NCBI GenBank assembly: GCA_002297815.1
Contig: DBKH01000066.1
Coordinates: forward strand, 1-61,413
Length of the DNA stretch: 61,413 nucleotides
Source of the DNA: Bacteroidales bacterium UBA755
GTDB lineage: Bacteria; Bacteroidota; Bacteroidia; Bacteroidales; UBA932
Direction: 5' to 3'
Part shown: in pieces, positions 26,433 through 35,349 of the stretch
How the letters are laid out: each line of letters begins with the position of its first letter
Position numbering within the stretch: the stretch's first letter is position 1
The notes under the pieces: generated by a model
Seen by the model: the letters and a program-made list of their open reading frames with translations, nothing else
Told to the model about the DNA's origin: nothing
The model's database searches: none
Translations under genes and position numbers: made by a program

Positions 26433-29400
26433 TTAGAATGTGACATTAAGTCCAAAACTGAACCTTTTCACAGGCGGGTAGCGGTTCGTGTAGTTGTACT
26501 CCTCACGCTCTTCAGGCATCTTGGACCAAAAGAACAGGTTGTGGCCTGCTGCTGTCAGTTTCAAAGACGACATACGTAATTTGTCGAGTATCTTACCAGT
26601 GAAGGTATAGGAGATTTCAGCACTTTTGAAACGCAGGTATGATCCGTCCAGCCATACCCCGCGTGTCGAGTTGCCTCCGCCCAAAGCATACAATGCGTCA
26701 GTATTGTCCGGAGTCCAATAATCCCACAGCCTCGGAGTCGCGTAAGGAGCCAATGCGCTTTTCGTGAGAGTCGGTGCGAAATTACGAGAGATATTATAGA
26801 CACCAAGGAAGTGAACCTGGGCGCTAAGTCCCTTGTAGTCGAAGCCGAGGAAGATGTTGTAGGTGTTCTCTGGACGCTCAGGATAACCATAAGGTATCTT
26901 GTCGTTCTCATTGATGACACCGTCGGCATTGTAGTCAATGTTCGCCACGCTGCCAGGAAGTCTTGTCGTGTTGTTTTCTCCACCTACCCGTCCATAGACA
27001 TCGTCCCAGCTTGTGATGAACTTGTCCTGGTCAACGTAAGTCTTGGGCTGGTTGATCCTGAAGCCCTCGTTTTTCTGGTAGTCAGGTATAAGCTCCGGAT
27101 CATCCATAGCCAGAACCACTTCCTTTGCATGCGCGAAGGTGTAACGAAGCCATGTGTTCCATTCGCTGAACGAACGACGCAGTGTCACGTCAAGTTCGAA
27201 TCCCCGGTTGCGCACCTTGCCTAAGTTCGCTGCGACAGGGGCTGCCCCGAAATAACCCGGAACGCTGCTCGCACGCTGGGCAGCTGACAGGAAAACCTTG
27301 TCCCTGTTGTCTTGGAACACGTCAAGGGAACCGGAAATCAGATGGTTGAAAAAGGCAAACTCGATGCCTATGTTCTGCTTTGTGGAGACTTCCCACTGCA
27401 ACTCCGGATTGCCAACCTGGGCCTCTTTGTACTGCAGGTAGCTGGCTCCCGGAGAATTGCCATAAGGTCCTTGGAAGACAGTGCCAAACACACCCTTGGC
27501 GTTGTTGTCTCCAACGCTCCATGTACTCATGTAAGCCCAACGCTGTGCCGCGAAATTGTCACTTCCGACCTGACCGATGGAATAGCGGACCTTCAATTTG
27601 TCAACAAACTTGTCCAGAGGCTTGAAGAAATGCTCATCCGAAATCTGCCAGCCCAAACCCAAGGACGGGAAAAATCCGAAGCGGTATTTTGAGGCGAATT
27701 TTTCGGAACCGTTGTAGGAGCCGTTGGCCTCCACGAAATAACGGTTGTTGTAGGCGTAGGTGAATCTTCCTACCCAGTCCTCACGGTAATGGGGGAACTC
27801 GCTGCCCTCAGCCATCTGCTCGCGGCTCATAAGGGCAAGTCCAGTCACATCATGCTTGCCGAAGCTGCGGGCATAGTCCGCCTGAACTTTGTAATAGGTG
27901 CGGCGCACAGTGCTGTTGACCGACAGTTTCTCGCCATCGAACCAAGGTGGTGTTGGATAATAGTCCATGTCGTTGTCGCCTGTAGCGGGGTAGTAGATCA
28001 CTGAACCTGTGTTTCTGTCAACCGCTTTGGAGAGCACACTCGACCATCCGAAATCCCTTAAAGAGAAGAAGCGGGTGTCAAACGAGAAAGTACCCGATGC
28101 GGAAAGGCCTTTTGTGACGAAGTCCAATTTCTGCTTCAATGTGATGTCTGACATCATCTGGGCTGTGTTCTTCTTCTGGAAATTGGTTGATCCGCTAAGA
28201 ACAGCGACCGGGTTCTTTTCTGTACCTCCATAAGGGCTGCCGTAAGCCCCATCCTCATACTGTATCGGGAATATGGACGGAGGCAGGCTATAGAACGCGT
28301 CCCAGATCTCTCCGTATTGTGTCGGAACCTCATCCCTCATCCTAAGAGAGCCAGCAAGATTGACGCTGACGGTTGTCGTGGGTGTGAAGTTAAGGTCCAC
28401 ATTAAGCCTTATGTTGTAATGTTCAAATCCGAACTGGGGCTTGAACGGCAGATCATCATTGCCTCCGGACTTGAGCAGGTCGTCATCCTTCAGATAGGAA
28501 ACAGCAGCGAAATACTTGGCGAACTTGGCTCCGCCCGTCACATTGAGGTCATACCTCTGTGTCATGGCGAAATCTTTGGTGATGGCATCAGGCCAGTTGA
28601 CATTCGGATAAAGGTCGGCCTCAGCACGTGATGCCGGATGACGGTATTTATTGGTCTCACCGACCGGTGAAAAGTAACCCCAGCTTGCCTCATCGTAAGG
28701 GAGAGACTTCTCCACCAATTCATTCTGATAACGGTAGGTGTCATAGGCATCCTGGATGTCAGGCATCTCACCGATAACCTTGAAAGTGGTGTTGGCCGAG
28801 AAGGAGACGCTAGCCCTTCCCTCTTTTCCACGTTTTGTTGTGATGAGGATGACACCTTCCGCTCCTTTCACACCGAACACGGCTGTCGCTGAGGCGTCCT
28901 TCAGCACGGAGATGCTTTCAATCTGTCCGGCATCGATGTCGGACATCTTGCGTTCCACTCCGTCGATGAGTATCAACGGGGAGGCTCCGTTCCATGATGA
29001 AAGGCCTCGGATGGTGATGGTCGGGTCATCGTTGCCAGGCATGTCAGACGCAGTCTGGGTTGACAGGCCGGGCATGAGTCCTGAAAGCATCTGACCCACA
29101 TTTCCTTGAACACCGGTCTTCATCAGCTGTTCTCCCTTTGTCTGCGCGATGGCTCCAACGACGCTCTCCTTTTTCTGCGTGCCGTAACCAACCACGATTG
29201 TCTCCTGGATGGACATCGCATCTTCCTGCAACGTGATGTGGATGTTTGACATTCCTTTTATAGGAATATCCTGGGTGACAAAATTGATGTAGGACACTTC
29301 AAGAACCCCACCATCTCCTTTCACATTAATGGAGAAACGCCCATCAATGTCCGTCGTGGTTCCGATCTTGGTCCCTTTCAGCATGACACCGGCCCCGATA

Positions 29401-29822
29401 AGCGGTTCACCGCTCCCGTCAGTGACGACTCCCGTGACCTTGCCCGGCCGTTCCGTCTTCTTGGCATTCTGGGTTTCTGTACGCTGAGGTGGGGTAACGG
29501 GAGATTTCGTGATGGTGACTTGACGGCCTCTTACCTTGTAATCCAGTCCTTTCCAAAGGACTTTGTCCATGACCTCGGCGATGCCGGCGTCCTTCACGCT
29601 GACACTCACGTTCCTGTCAAGTTTGACCTGCTCCTCGTTGTAGAGAAAGACATAGCCGTAATCCCGCTCGATCTTTTCGAGCACCTTTTTGGCGGGTATG
29701 TTATTCATAGAGAATGTGATACCCTTTGTCTGCGCTGCCGTGCCCGAGGCAAGCAGCGCGATGCTCATGACACAACAGACCACCCTGCGGACAATTCCGA
29801 CAAGTTTCCTTATTCTGCTCAT
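26433..29822 (-). CDS. SusC-family TonB-dependent transducer with STN domain
   Basis: A 1129-residue outer-membrane transporter. Domain order: signal (1-30), STN signalling domain (~34-85, FSMNNIPAKKVLEKIERDYG), carboxypeptidase-D-like regulatory domain (~107-195), TonB plug (~205-320, IVVGYGTQKKESVVGA, LILIDGVERKM) and barrel to FSFGLNVTF. The STN domain is the hallmark of transporters that signal ligand occupancy to an inner-membrane FecR anti-sigma factor, and fecR lies 35 bp upstream. It is therefore both importer and sensor of PUL1. Confidence 0.95.
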   Translation of the reverse strand: MSRIRKLVGIVRRVVCCVMSIALLASGTAAQTKGITFSMNNIPAKKVLEKIERDYGYVFLYNEEQVKLDRNVSVSVKDAGIAEVMDKVLWKGLDYKVRGRQVTITKSPVTPPQRTETQNAKKTERPGKVTGVVTDGSGEPLIGAGVMLKGTKIGTTTDIDGRFSINVKGDGGVLEVSYINFVTQDIPIKGMSNIHITLQEDAMSIQETIVVGYGTQKKESVVGAIAQTKGEQLMKTGVQGNVGQMLSGLMPGLSTQTASDMPGNDDPTITIRGLSSWNGASPLILIDGVERKMSDIDAGQIESISVLKDASATAVFGVKGAEGVILITTKRGKEGRASVSFSANTTFKVIGEMPDIQDAYDTYRYQNELVEKSLPYDEASWGYFSPVGETNKYRHPASRAEADLYPNVNWPDAITKDFAMTQRYDLNVTGGAKFAKYFAAVSYLKDDDLLKSGGNDDLPFKPQFGFEHYNIRLNVDLNFTPTTTVSVNLAGSLRMRDEVPTQYGEIWDAFYSLPPSIFPIQYEDGAYGSPYGGTEKNPVAVLSGSTNFQKKNTAQMMSDITLKQKLDFVTKGLSASGTFSFDTRFFSLRDFGWSSVLSKAVDRNTGSVIYYPATGDNDMDYYPTPPWFDGEKLSVNSTVRRTYYKVQADYARSFGKHDVTGLALMSREQMAEGSEFPHYREDWVGRFTYAYNNRYFVEANGSYNGSEKFASKYRFGFFPSLGLGWQISDEHFFKPLDKFVDKLKVRYSIGQVGSDNFAAQRWAYMSTWSVGDNNAKGVFGTVFQGPYGNSPGASYLQYKEAQVGNPELQWEVSTKQNIGIEFAFFNHLISGSLDVFQDNRDKVFLSAAQRASSVPGYFGAAPVAANLGKVRNRGFELDVTLRRSFSEWNTWLRYTFAHAKEVVLAMDDPELIPDYQKNEGFRINQPKTYVDQDKFITSWDDVYGRVGGENNTTRLPGSVANIDYNADGVINENDKIPYGYPERPENTYNIFLGFDYKGLSAQVHFLGVYNISRNFAPTLTKSALAPYATPRLWDYWTPDNTDALYALGGGNSTRGVWLDGSYLRFKSAEISYTFTGKILDKLRMSSLKLTAAGHNLFFWSKMPEEREEYNYTNRYPPVKRFSFGLNVTF

Positions 29823-29857
29823 TATCAGAAGAATTAGATTGGTTATAGAGTTAATTG

Positions 29858-30946
29858 TTATAAAATTTCGTGTCCTCCCATAGTTATGGAATAGGCACCG
29901 TCTTTATCCTTGCGATAGGTTATGCCTGAGACGATGGAAAGGGTTTCCAGGGCGTTCTCGCAGTCCACCGAAACATCCATATTGCCTGTGATGGACAGCC
30001 CCTTGACGGTCTCGTCACATGTAAATTCCACGTTGTAGTGACGGGCAAGCCGCCTGAGCACGTCCGCGATGTCTGAATGATTGAACTTCAAGAAATCACT
30101 TGTCCAGCAAACATAGTCGTCCGGATCCACGGTCTCCACCGATGCATTTCCTGACTGGCCAAGGCTCAGCCTCTGTCTTGGCGTCATCAGGTATTCTCCG
30201 TCCATCTGGTCTGAACCGACCTTGACCTTTCCGGAGACGAGCACCACACTCTGGCTCTCCTCACCGTGGTAGGCCTCCACATTGAAACTTGTACCGAGCA
30301 CCGAGACGCTCATTCTGTCCGTTATGACCTCGAAAGGACGACTTTCGTCCCGCGCCACATCAAGATAAGCCTCCCCGTTGAGGTATAATGTTCTCTTCTT
30401 TCCGGACATACCAGCCTTGAACGCGATGATTGACCCAGCGTTAAGATGCAGGCTCGTACCGTCTGACAGCTTCAAGCGGGCTGTCTTTCCGTAAGGTACC
30501 GACAACTTGTGAATATCGTTACTTGCAGTGATGTCATGCGAGTATGTCGCCCCGTTGGAACTTATCGACAGCAAGTCTCCACTGTAGGATATCTCCGCAT
30601 TGCTTCCGACCTTAAGGGTGTCGCCCGGAAGGACGAGCCTGATCTCCCCGGACTTTTCGGGAGAATAGTCCGCCACCAGCTGAAGTCCGAAATCATCCTG
30701 CGCTTCGTTTGAGACAAATTCGTCATGTACAAACACTCCTGCAGCAATGGCCGCAGCCACGCCCACAGACGCAGCTATGGTCTTGAAAAGGAACTTGATG
30801 CGTCTATTGCGTCTTCCGATGATCTTGTAATCCCGGAAAATCGAAATCCACAATCTTCTCTTGTCCGATTCGCTAATGTGTTCCTCAATAGGCTCCATGA
30901 CAGAGAATATCTCGCCTCTTAAATCGTCTTTTATATTCATTACCAA
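29858..30946 (-). CDS. FecR-family anti-sigma factor
   Basis: A 362-residue inner-membrane regulator. A cytoplasmic N-terminus (~1-48) would bind the sigma factor, one membrane segment (~50-70, TIAASVGVAAAIAAGVF) follows, then a periplasmic FecR domain (~120-225, VPYGKTARLKLSDGTSLHLN, RPFEVITDRMSVSVLGTSFN). A C-terminal DUF4974-like STN-binding domain (~290-360, FLKFNHSDIADVLRRLARHY) completes it. It lies between the ECF sigma gene and the STN-type susC. An ECF-like promoter element sits upstream (31007-31055). It should hold the sigma factor inactive until the transporter is loaded. Met3 is an alternative start. Confidence 0.94.
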   Translation of the reverse strand: MVMNIKDDLRGEIFSVMEPIEEHISESDKRRLWISIFRDYKIIGRRNRRIKFLFKTIAASVGVAAAIAAGVFVHDEFVSNEAQDDFGLQLVADYSPEKSGEIRLVLPGDTLKVGSNAEISYSGDLLSISSNGATYSHDITASNDIHKLSVPYGKTARLKLSDGTSLHLNAGSIIAFKAGMSGKKRTLYLNGEAYLDVARDESRPFEVITDRMSVSVLGTSFNVEAYHGEESQSVVLVSGKVKVGSDQMDGEYLMTPRQRLSLGQSGNASVETVDPDDYVCWTSDFLKFNHSDIADVLRRLARHYNVEFTCDETVKGLSITGNMDVSVDCENALETLSIVSGITYRKDKDGAYSITMGGHEIL

Positions 30947-31006
30947 TTAGTTATCAGTTTATCCCAATGCATTAACAGAGCGTCACTCTCCAAAAACACA
31001 ACATAA

Positions 31007-31055
31007 AGACCGCATGAGCACGTATTTTATACTCATACGATCTAACTTTTTTTTG
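31007..31055 (-). promoter_or_regulatory. Putative ECF-sigma promoter, copy A
   Basis: On the minus strand: CAAAAAAAAGT, 8 nt, ATGAGTATAAAA, 12 nt, CGGTCT, 2 nt, AT, in the 115-bp gap between the sigma gene and fecR. It matches copy B at 13228-13275 block for block. It probably drives the fecR-susC-susD transcript under the adjacent sigma factor. Confidence 0.7.
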
Positions 31056-31061
31056 TCAAAA

Positions 31062-31640
31062 TCAGACAAACAATTGCAGGAAAACAGCCAAAGACATTAT
31101 TTTTCTGACCTTGGCGAGAGCCCTAGACAAGAGGTTCCGCACAGACTGGACGTTCATGTCCATCAGCGCAGCGGTCTCCTCGAAAGAAAAACCTAATGTG
31201 TAATGAAGGTAAACGGTCTCCTTCTGCCTGTCCGTCATCGCTGACAGCGCGCGTTTGTACTTTTCCTCTGTCACGGCACGATTCTCAAACTCGCACGCAG
31301 CGTCATCAGAGAGCCTCCACTCAACGTTGAACGGTAAGTCGTCAAGGCTTATGGAAGGGAGTCTGCTCTCCCGCTTCAGATTGTCGTAAATCTGCCCACG
31401 GAGAGACTTGAAAAGATAAGCTTTGGGGCTTTTGATGTCCGTGGGGAGTCTTACCGCACTGAACAACTTAACGAAAACATCATGAATAGCATCCGTCAAC
31501 AACTCTCTGTCGGAAACGATTTTCATACCGTATCTGTACATCTCATCGACATACCGATCATAAATACGGGAAAACGCTTCTGAATCTCTTTCCGTGAACT
31601 TGTTCCAGAGTGCCGTTTCTGATGTTTCATAGTCGTTCAT
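31062..31640 (-). CDS. ECF sigma factor (RpoE-like) of PUL1
   Basis: A 192-residue sigma-70-family ECF factor. Region 2 lies at ~20-85 (MYRYGMKIVSDRELLTDAIH, DVFVKLF) and region 4 at ~125-185 (MTDRQKETVYLHYTLGFSFE, then a helix-turn-helix SVRNLLSRALAKVR). It is followed by fecR on the same strand after 115 bp. It should direct RNA polymerase to the PUL1 promoters when released. On the minus strand a TAnnTTTG-type -7 box lies at 31678-31685, so basal expression may use the housekeeping sigma factor; its -33 spacing is poor. Confidence 0.95.
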   Translation of the reverse strand: MNDYETSETALWNKFTERDSEAFSRIYDRYVDEMYRYGMKIVSDRELLTDAIHDVFVKLFSAVRLPTDIKSPKAYLFKSLRGQIYDNLKRESRLPSISLDDLPFNVEWRLSDDAACEFENRAVTEEKYKRALSAMTDRQKETVYLHYTLGFSFEETAALMDMNVQSVRNLLSRALAKVRKIMSLAVFLQLFV

Positions 31641-31673
31641 AATCTCAACGCATGATTTTCTAATGGAAAATCG

Positions 31674-31706
31674 TTTGCAAAACTACTAAAAAAAAATGTA
31701 TCTTTG
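31674..31706 (+). promoter_or_regulatory. Bacteroidetes promoter for the SGNH hydrolase gene
   Basis: TTTG at 31674-31677, 21 bp, then TATCTTTG at 31699-31706, a very good match to the consensus, giving a start near 31713. It overlaps a possible -7 box of the divergent sigma gene (31678-31685 minus), so the two may compete. Confidence 0.75.
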
Positions 31707-31784
31707 CATCAATCTTCCAGCAAAATAGAAGAGCCCATCCGAGATGGTCTTGAATATGATGCTGCACCCACAATAAGGCAAAAA

Positions 31785-32660
31785 ATGAATAAAAGAAACA
31801 CTTCTCTCATCATCAGAGGCATCACCCTGCTGGCAGCGTGCGGACTTGCTGCCAACATCTCTTTAGCGCAGAACAAAGTCAATGCTACGGAAGTCGGCAA
31901 TGTAACAGTTGACACAACTCATCCGTGGTACGGGGCGAGGGTCGGGATCATCGGGGATTCGATTTCAGATCCGCAGGTGGCGAACGGGCCGGAGAAGTAC
32001 TACTGGTACATGGCGCGGGAAATCGGAATCATTCCTTGCGTAGTGGCGACAAACGGCCGGGAATGGAATGATGTGATCCGGCAGGCAAACAACTTGAAAA
32101 GCGGGTTTGGGGACAACATCGACGCGATCCTCATCCTATTGGGCACCAATGACTTCAATGCAGGTGTGCCAATCGGGGGATGGTTTACCGAAGAATATGA
32201 CCAAGTGGAGGCAGCGAACAATGAGCCGAAGTCGATTCAGACCAGAAGGCACCGGACTCCGAACCTTGATCCGAGCACTTTCAAGGGCAGGATCAACATA
32301 GCTCTGGATTCTCTTAGAAGTATGTACCCAGAAAAGCAGATTATCCTGATGACTCCGCTACACAGAGGGTTGGCCCGGTTGGGAGAAAGGAACATACAGC
32401 CAGACGAGAACTACACGAATCGCTGTGGGGAATACATTGATGCCTACGTAAATGCGGTCAAGGAGGCGGAAAATCTCTGGGCCGTTCCTGTTATTGATCT
32501 CAACGCCATTTCCGGACTGTTCCCGCTAAATGATACTCAGAAGGATTATTTCCTCCGAGATCGAGACAAACTCCACCCAAGCGATAAGGGACATGAGAGA
32601 ATCGCGCACGCCCTCATCGCATGGCTCAGATGTCTGGCGCCAGGCTTCGGAGCGGAATAA
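31785..32660 (+). CDS. Exported SGNH/GDSL hydrolase
   Basis: A 291-residue SGNH-fold esterase. The frame is open to 31704, but Met at 31785 (MNKRNTSLIIRGITLLAACG) gives a proper signal peptide and leaves room for the promoter. Block I is VGIIGDSISD (nucleophile Ser), block III is LLGTNDFN, and block V is DKLHPSDKGHERIA (Asp/His). It is likely a periplasmic carbohydrate esterase (deacetylase-type), divergent from the PUL1 sigma gene and perhaps removing acyl groups from the PUL1 glycan. It is followed by a palindromic repeat at 32671-32695. Confidence 0.85.
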   Translation: MNKRNTSLIIRGITLLAACGLAANISLAQNKVNATEVGNVTVDTTHPWYGARVGIIGDSISDPQVANGPEKYYWYMAREIGIIPCVVATNGREWNDVIRQANNLKSGFGDNIDAILILLGTNDFNAGVPIGGWFTEEYDQVEAANNEPKSIQTRRHRTPNLDPSTFKGRINIALDSLRSMYPEKQIILMTPLHRGLARLGERNIQPDENYTNRCGEYIDAYVNAVKEAENLWAVPVIDLNAISGLFPLNDTQKDYFLRDRDKLHPSDKGHERIAHALIAWLRCLAPGFGAE

Positions 32661-32670
32661 GTTGAAGAGG

Positions 32671-32695
32671 GGTCACTTCGACAGGCTCAGTGACC
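32671..32695. repeat. REP-like palindrome (TTCGACAGGCTCA type)
   Basis: GGTCACT / AGTGACC stem around TCGACAGGCTC. The same palindrome, in the other orientation, is found inside two fimbrial genes (57561-57591 and 59621-59667). Here it lies just after the SGNH gene and may act as its terminator or as a repetitive extragenic element. Confidence 0.75.
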
Positions 32696-32740
32696 AAATA
32701 TAATCATTTATAATCGCACGGCAGCAAGGATTCTACCACC

Positions 32741-32870
32741 GAATGAGAATTCCACTGTGGCAGCATTCTCCCGAAATAAGACACAAAGCAGTCGAATGAG
32801 ATTTCCCCCTGGGGCATCCTTCACCCGGATAGGGCGCGAAGCGTCGATGCCACAGGGGGAAATCTCATTC
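32741..32870. repeat. Intergenic repeat cluster with 24-bp inverted arms
   Basis: Three related ~24-bp units starting GAATGAGA: 32741-32766 and 32794-32817 in direct orientation, and 32847-32870 inverted. The last two match at 23 of 24 positions and form a large hairpin with a 29-nt loop, just beyond the guaA stop at 32894. It probably serves as a two-way terminator between the SGNH and guaA genes. Confidence 0.75.
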
Positions 32871-32893
32871 ATCCGATCAAACAAAAATAAATC

Positions 32894-34477
32894 CTACTCC
32901 CACTCAATGGTTGCGGGTGGTTTGGAGGAAATGTCGTACACTACGCGGTTGACCCCCTTGACCTTGTTGATGATGTCATTGCTAACCTGGGCGAGGAAGT
33001 CATACGGAAAATGGAACCAATCAGCGGTCATGGCGTCAGTGGAAACCACAGCGCGAAGTGCGACCGGATTCTCATAAGTACGCTCATCCCCCATCACACC
33101 TACACTCTTGATAGGCAACAGAATAACCCCAGCCTGCCAAATCGCGTCATAAAGGTTCGTGGCCTCGATGCGAGGATCCGAAGCGGACGGAAGATGAAGG
33201 GCTGAGCAATCATATTCCCGAAGACCATTTATGAATATGTCATCGGCATCGCGGAGAACATCCAACTTCTCCTGCGTGATGTCACCGATGATGCGAATTG
33301 CAAGTGAAGGCCCAGGGAAAGGATGCCTTCCAATCAGTTCTTCTTTGATGCCAAGGGCACGGCCAACCCTGCGGACCTCATCCTTGAACAAGGCACGAAG
33401 CGGCTCCACAACCTTCAGGTTCATCTTCTCTGGAAGGCCACCGACATTGTGGTGAGACTTGATCTTCGAGGCGATTCCCTCTATGCCGGCGGACTCGATA
33501 ACATCAGGATAAATTGTTCCTTGAGCAAGCCAACGGGCGTTCTCAATGGTGCGGGCGTATTTGTCGAAAGTCTCGACGAAGAGCCTTCCGATGATCTTTC
33601 TCTTGGCCTCAGGCTCCGTCACCCCTGCGAGAGCGTCAAGGAATTCCTTGGATGCGTCAGCACCTATGACATTGAGGTCCATGTCCTTGTACGAAGCCAG
33701 AACATCCTCATATTCATTCTTTCTCAAAAGACCGTTGTTCACGAATATGCAGGTGAGGTTGTGGCCGATGGCTTTGTTCAGCAGCACTCCGGCCACTGTC
33801 GAATCGACTCCACCGCTGAGTCCAAGAATAACCTTCTCATTCCCAATCTGTTCTCTAAGACTGGCGACGGTCGTCTCGATGAACGAGTCCGGAGTCCAAT
33901 CCCCTTTGCATCCGCATATTCCTAAAGCGAAATTGCCGAGAATCTTCGTGCCTTCCGTCGTGTGGAACACCTCAGGGTGGAACTGCACAGCGTAGGTCTG
34001 CTCACCTTTGAAATGGAAGGCCGCATTGGCTACGCTCTCAGTCGAGGCGATCACCTCGGCTCCCTCAGGCAGACGGGCTATCGTGTCCCCGTGGGACATC
34101 CACACCTGCGAATGAGCCGAAACGCCCTTTAGCAGAGGAGACTCAGGATCAACGACATCCATCATCGCACGGCCATATTCACGAGCCAGCGAGCCAAGCA
34201 CCTCGCCTCCGAACTTGTGGGCAAGGTACTGCGCACCGTAGCATATTCCTAGAAGAGGGTACCTGCCTTTGATGCCGCTAAGGTCAATCTGCGGGGCGTT
34301 CTTGTCGCGCACCGAGCAAGGGCTTCCGGAAAGGATGACTCCCTTGACGGAGGAGTCCAGCACCGGCACTTTGTTGAACGGATAGATTTCGCAATAAACG
34401 TTCAGTTCGCGGAGCCTGCGCCCGATGAGCTGCGTCACCTGCGAACCGAAATCCAGAATGATGATTTTTTCTGTCAT
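32894..34477 (-). CDS. guaA: GMP synthase (glutamine-hydrolysing)
   Basis: A 527-residue GMP synthase, the last step from XMP to GMP. The class I glutamine amidotransferase domain (~1-195) has Cys79 in LLGICYGAQ and His167/Glu169 in VQFHPEV. The ATP-pyrophosphatase domain has the P-loop SGGVDS at 221-226. The C-terminal dimerisation domain ends in the canonical IEWE. It is a housekeeping gene with its own promoter, unrelated to the flanking PULs, and the best marker for placing the genome. Confidence 0.98.
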   Translation of the reverse strand: MTEKIIILDFGSQVTQLIGRRLRELNVYCEIYPFNKVPVLDSSVKGVILSGSPCSVRDKNAPQIDLSGIKGRYPLLGICYGAQYLAHKFGGEVLGSLAREYGRAMMDVVDPESPLLKGVSAHSQVWMSHGDTIARLPEGAEVIASTESVANAAFHFKGEQTYAVQFHPEVFHTTEGTKILGNFALGICGCKGDWTPDSFIETTVASLREQIGNEKVILGLSGGVDSTVAGVLLNKAIGHNLTCIFVNNGLLRKNEYEDVLASYKDMDLNVIGADASKEFLDALAGVTEPEAKRKIIGRLFVETFDKYARTIENARWLAQGTIYPDVIESAGIEGIASKIKSHHNVGGLPEKMNLKVVEPLRALFKDEVRRVGRALGIKEELIGRHPFPGPSLAIRIIGDITQEKLDVLRDADDIFINGLREYDCSALHLPSASDPRIEATNLYDAIWQAGVILLPIKSVGVMGDERTYENPVALRAVVSTDAMTADWFHFPYDFLAQVSNDIINKVKGVNRVVYDISSKPPATIEWE

Positions 34478-34500
34478 AGACGGACGGGGAATTTAGACTT

Positions 34501-34532
34501 CAAAATTAATCCATTTTTCGCAATGCGGCAAA
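34501..34532 (-). promoter_or_regulatory. guaA promoter
   Basis: On the minus strand TTTG (34532-34529), 20 bp, TAATTTTG (34508-34501), a clean Bacteroidetes-type promoter starting about 24-30 bp upstream of the guaA ATG. Confidence 0.7.
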
Positions 34533-34602
34533 AAAATATTTTTTGGATTTAATTCGCAAAATACCAAAAATTCAGATTCCTCAAAATATTTCCTACAAAG
34601 AC

Positions 34603-34634
34603 ACAGACTGGCAACCTCACGGCGGCCAGTCTGT
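34603..34634 (-). terminator. Hairpin after hicB
   Basis: Perfect 10-bp arms ACAGACTGGC / GCCAGTCTGT with a 12-nt loop, 18 bp beyond the hicB stop on the minus strand and followed by a T-rich stretch. Likely hicAB terminator. Confidence 0.65.
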
Positions 34635-34651
34635 CATTAAAAGTTCTTTGT

Positions 34652-35053
34652 TTATAGTGAAACCGAACTGAGTTCGGATCCTATTCTGTGGATGGCATTG
34701 AGGATCTTCTTTGTGGTCTTCTCCCCCGGGAAGGCGGCACCGCTCTTATATTGGCGCATCTTGCTTTCGTTGATGCCGGCATACTGGGCGAAACGGCTGG
34801 CATTGATGAAGCCAAAGTCCTCAAAGAAGGATGGGATGTCGTAGCGGAAAGTCACCTGATATTCTTCAGGAACGCTATCTCCGTCTGCGATGGCCAATTC
34901 GCGGCAGTCCTCTACGCACTCGCGGAAATCGGCTTTCGCTTCCTCGACAGTATCGCCATAGCCTCCGAAATGATTTCTGCCGAAACTTTGGGAGGACGTG
35001 ATAGCATATCGCCCGTCCGGTCCCTTTTCAATTATTGCTGTTATCTTAAACAT
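34652..35053 (-). CDS. hicB: HicB-family antitoxin
   Basis: A 133-residue antitoxin. The N-terminal HicB fold (~1-60) has FGGYGDTVEEAKADFRECVE, and the C-terminal DNA-binding helix-turn-helix (~85-130) has FAQYAGINESKMRQYKSG. It neutralises the HicA mRNA interferase and represses the operon. It lies 59 bp downstream of hicA. The order hicA then hicB is standard. It sits between guaA and PUL2 and stabilises or defends the region, possibly against phage; that role is inferred. Confidence 0.9.
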   Translation of the reverse strand: MFKITAIIEKGPDGRYAITSSQSFGRNHFGGYGDTVEEAKADFRECVEDCRELAIADGDSVPEEYQVTFRYDIPSFFEDFGFINASRFAQYAGINESKMRQYKSGAAFPGEKTTKKILNAIHRIGSELSSVSL

Positions 35054-35112
35054 AATAGTCTTTGAAAAAAGTTCTCTGCCATTCAGAATCTGAACTCAAG
35101 AATGGGCAGGGA

Positions 35113-35295
35113 TTAAATCCCTGCCTGCTTCTTGACGCTCTCAAGCGTTCCTGTGCGGATTTCCTGAGAATCGTGCCTCGGAACCGGGAATCTTTCTCCT
35201 GTGATCGGGGATTCCCATATTTCGTGGGAAGTTCCCTGACGGACGAGAAAGCATCCGTTCTTCCGAAGCAACCGCTTCAATTCAGAACTCTTCAT
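35113..35295 (-). CDS. hicA: HicA-family toxin
   Basis: A 60-residue mRNA interferase with a double-stranded-RNA-binding-like fold. MKSSELKRLLRKNGCFLVRQ is the classic start, and the catalytic His is in GTSHEIW. Length is normal for HicA. It is cotranscribed with hicB downstream from a promoter at 35318-35349. When free it would cleave mRNAs and halt growth. Confidence 0.9.
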   Translation of the reverse strand: MKSSELKRLLRKNGCFLVRQGTSHEIWESPITGERFPVPRHDSQEIRTGTLESVKKQAGI

Positions 35296-35317
35296 ATAAC
35301 AAAGAACTTTATGGTTA

Positions 35318-35349
35318 CAAAAGTAGCATATTTGTTACTATTTTCCAAA
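35318..35349 (-). promoter_or_regulatory. hicAB promoter
   Basis: On the minus strand TTTG (35349-35346), 20 bp, TACTTTTG (35325-35318), a good Bacteroidetes promoter 22 bp upstream of the hicA ATG. Confidence 0.72.
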
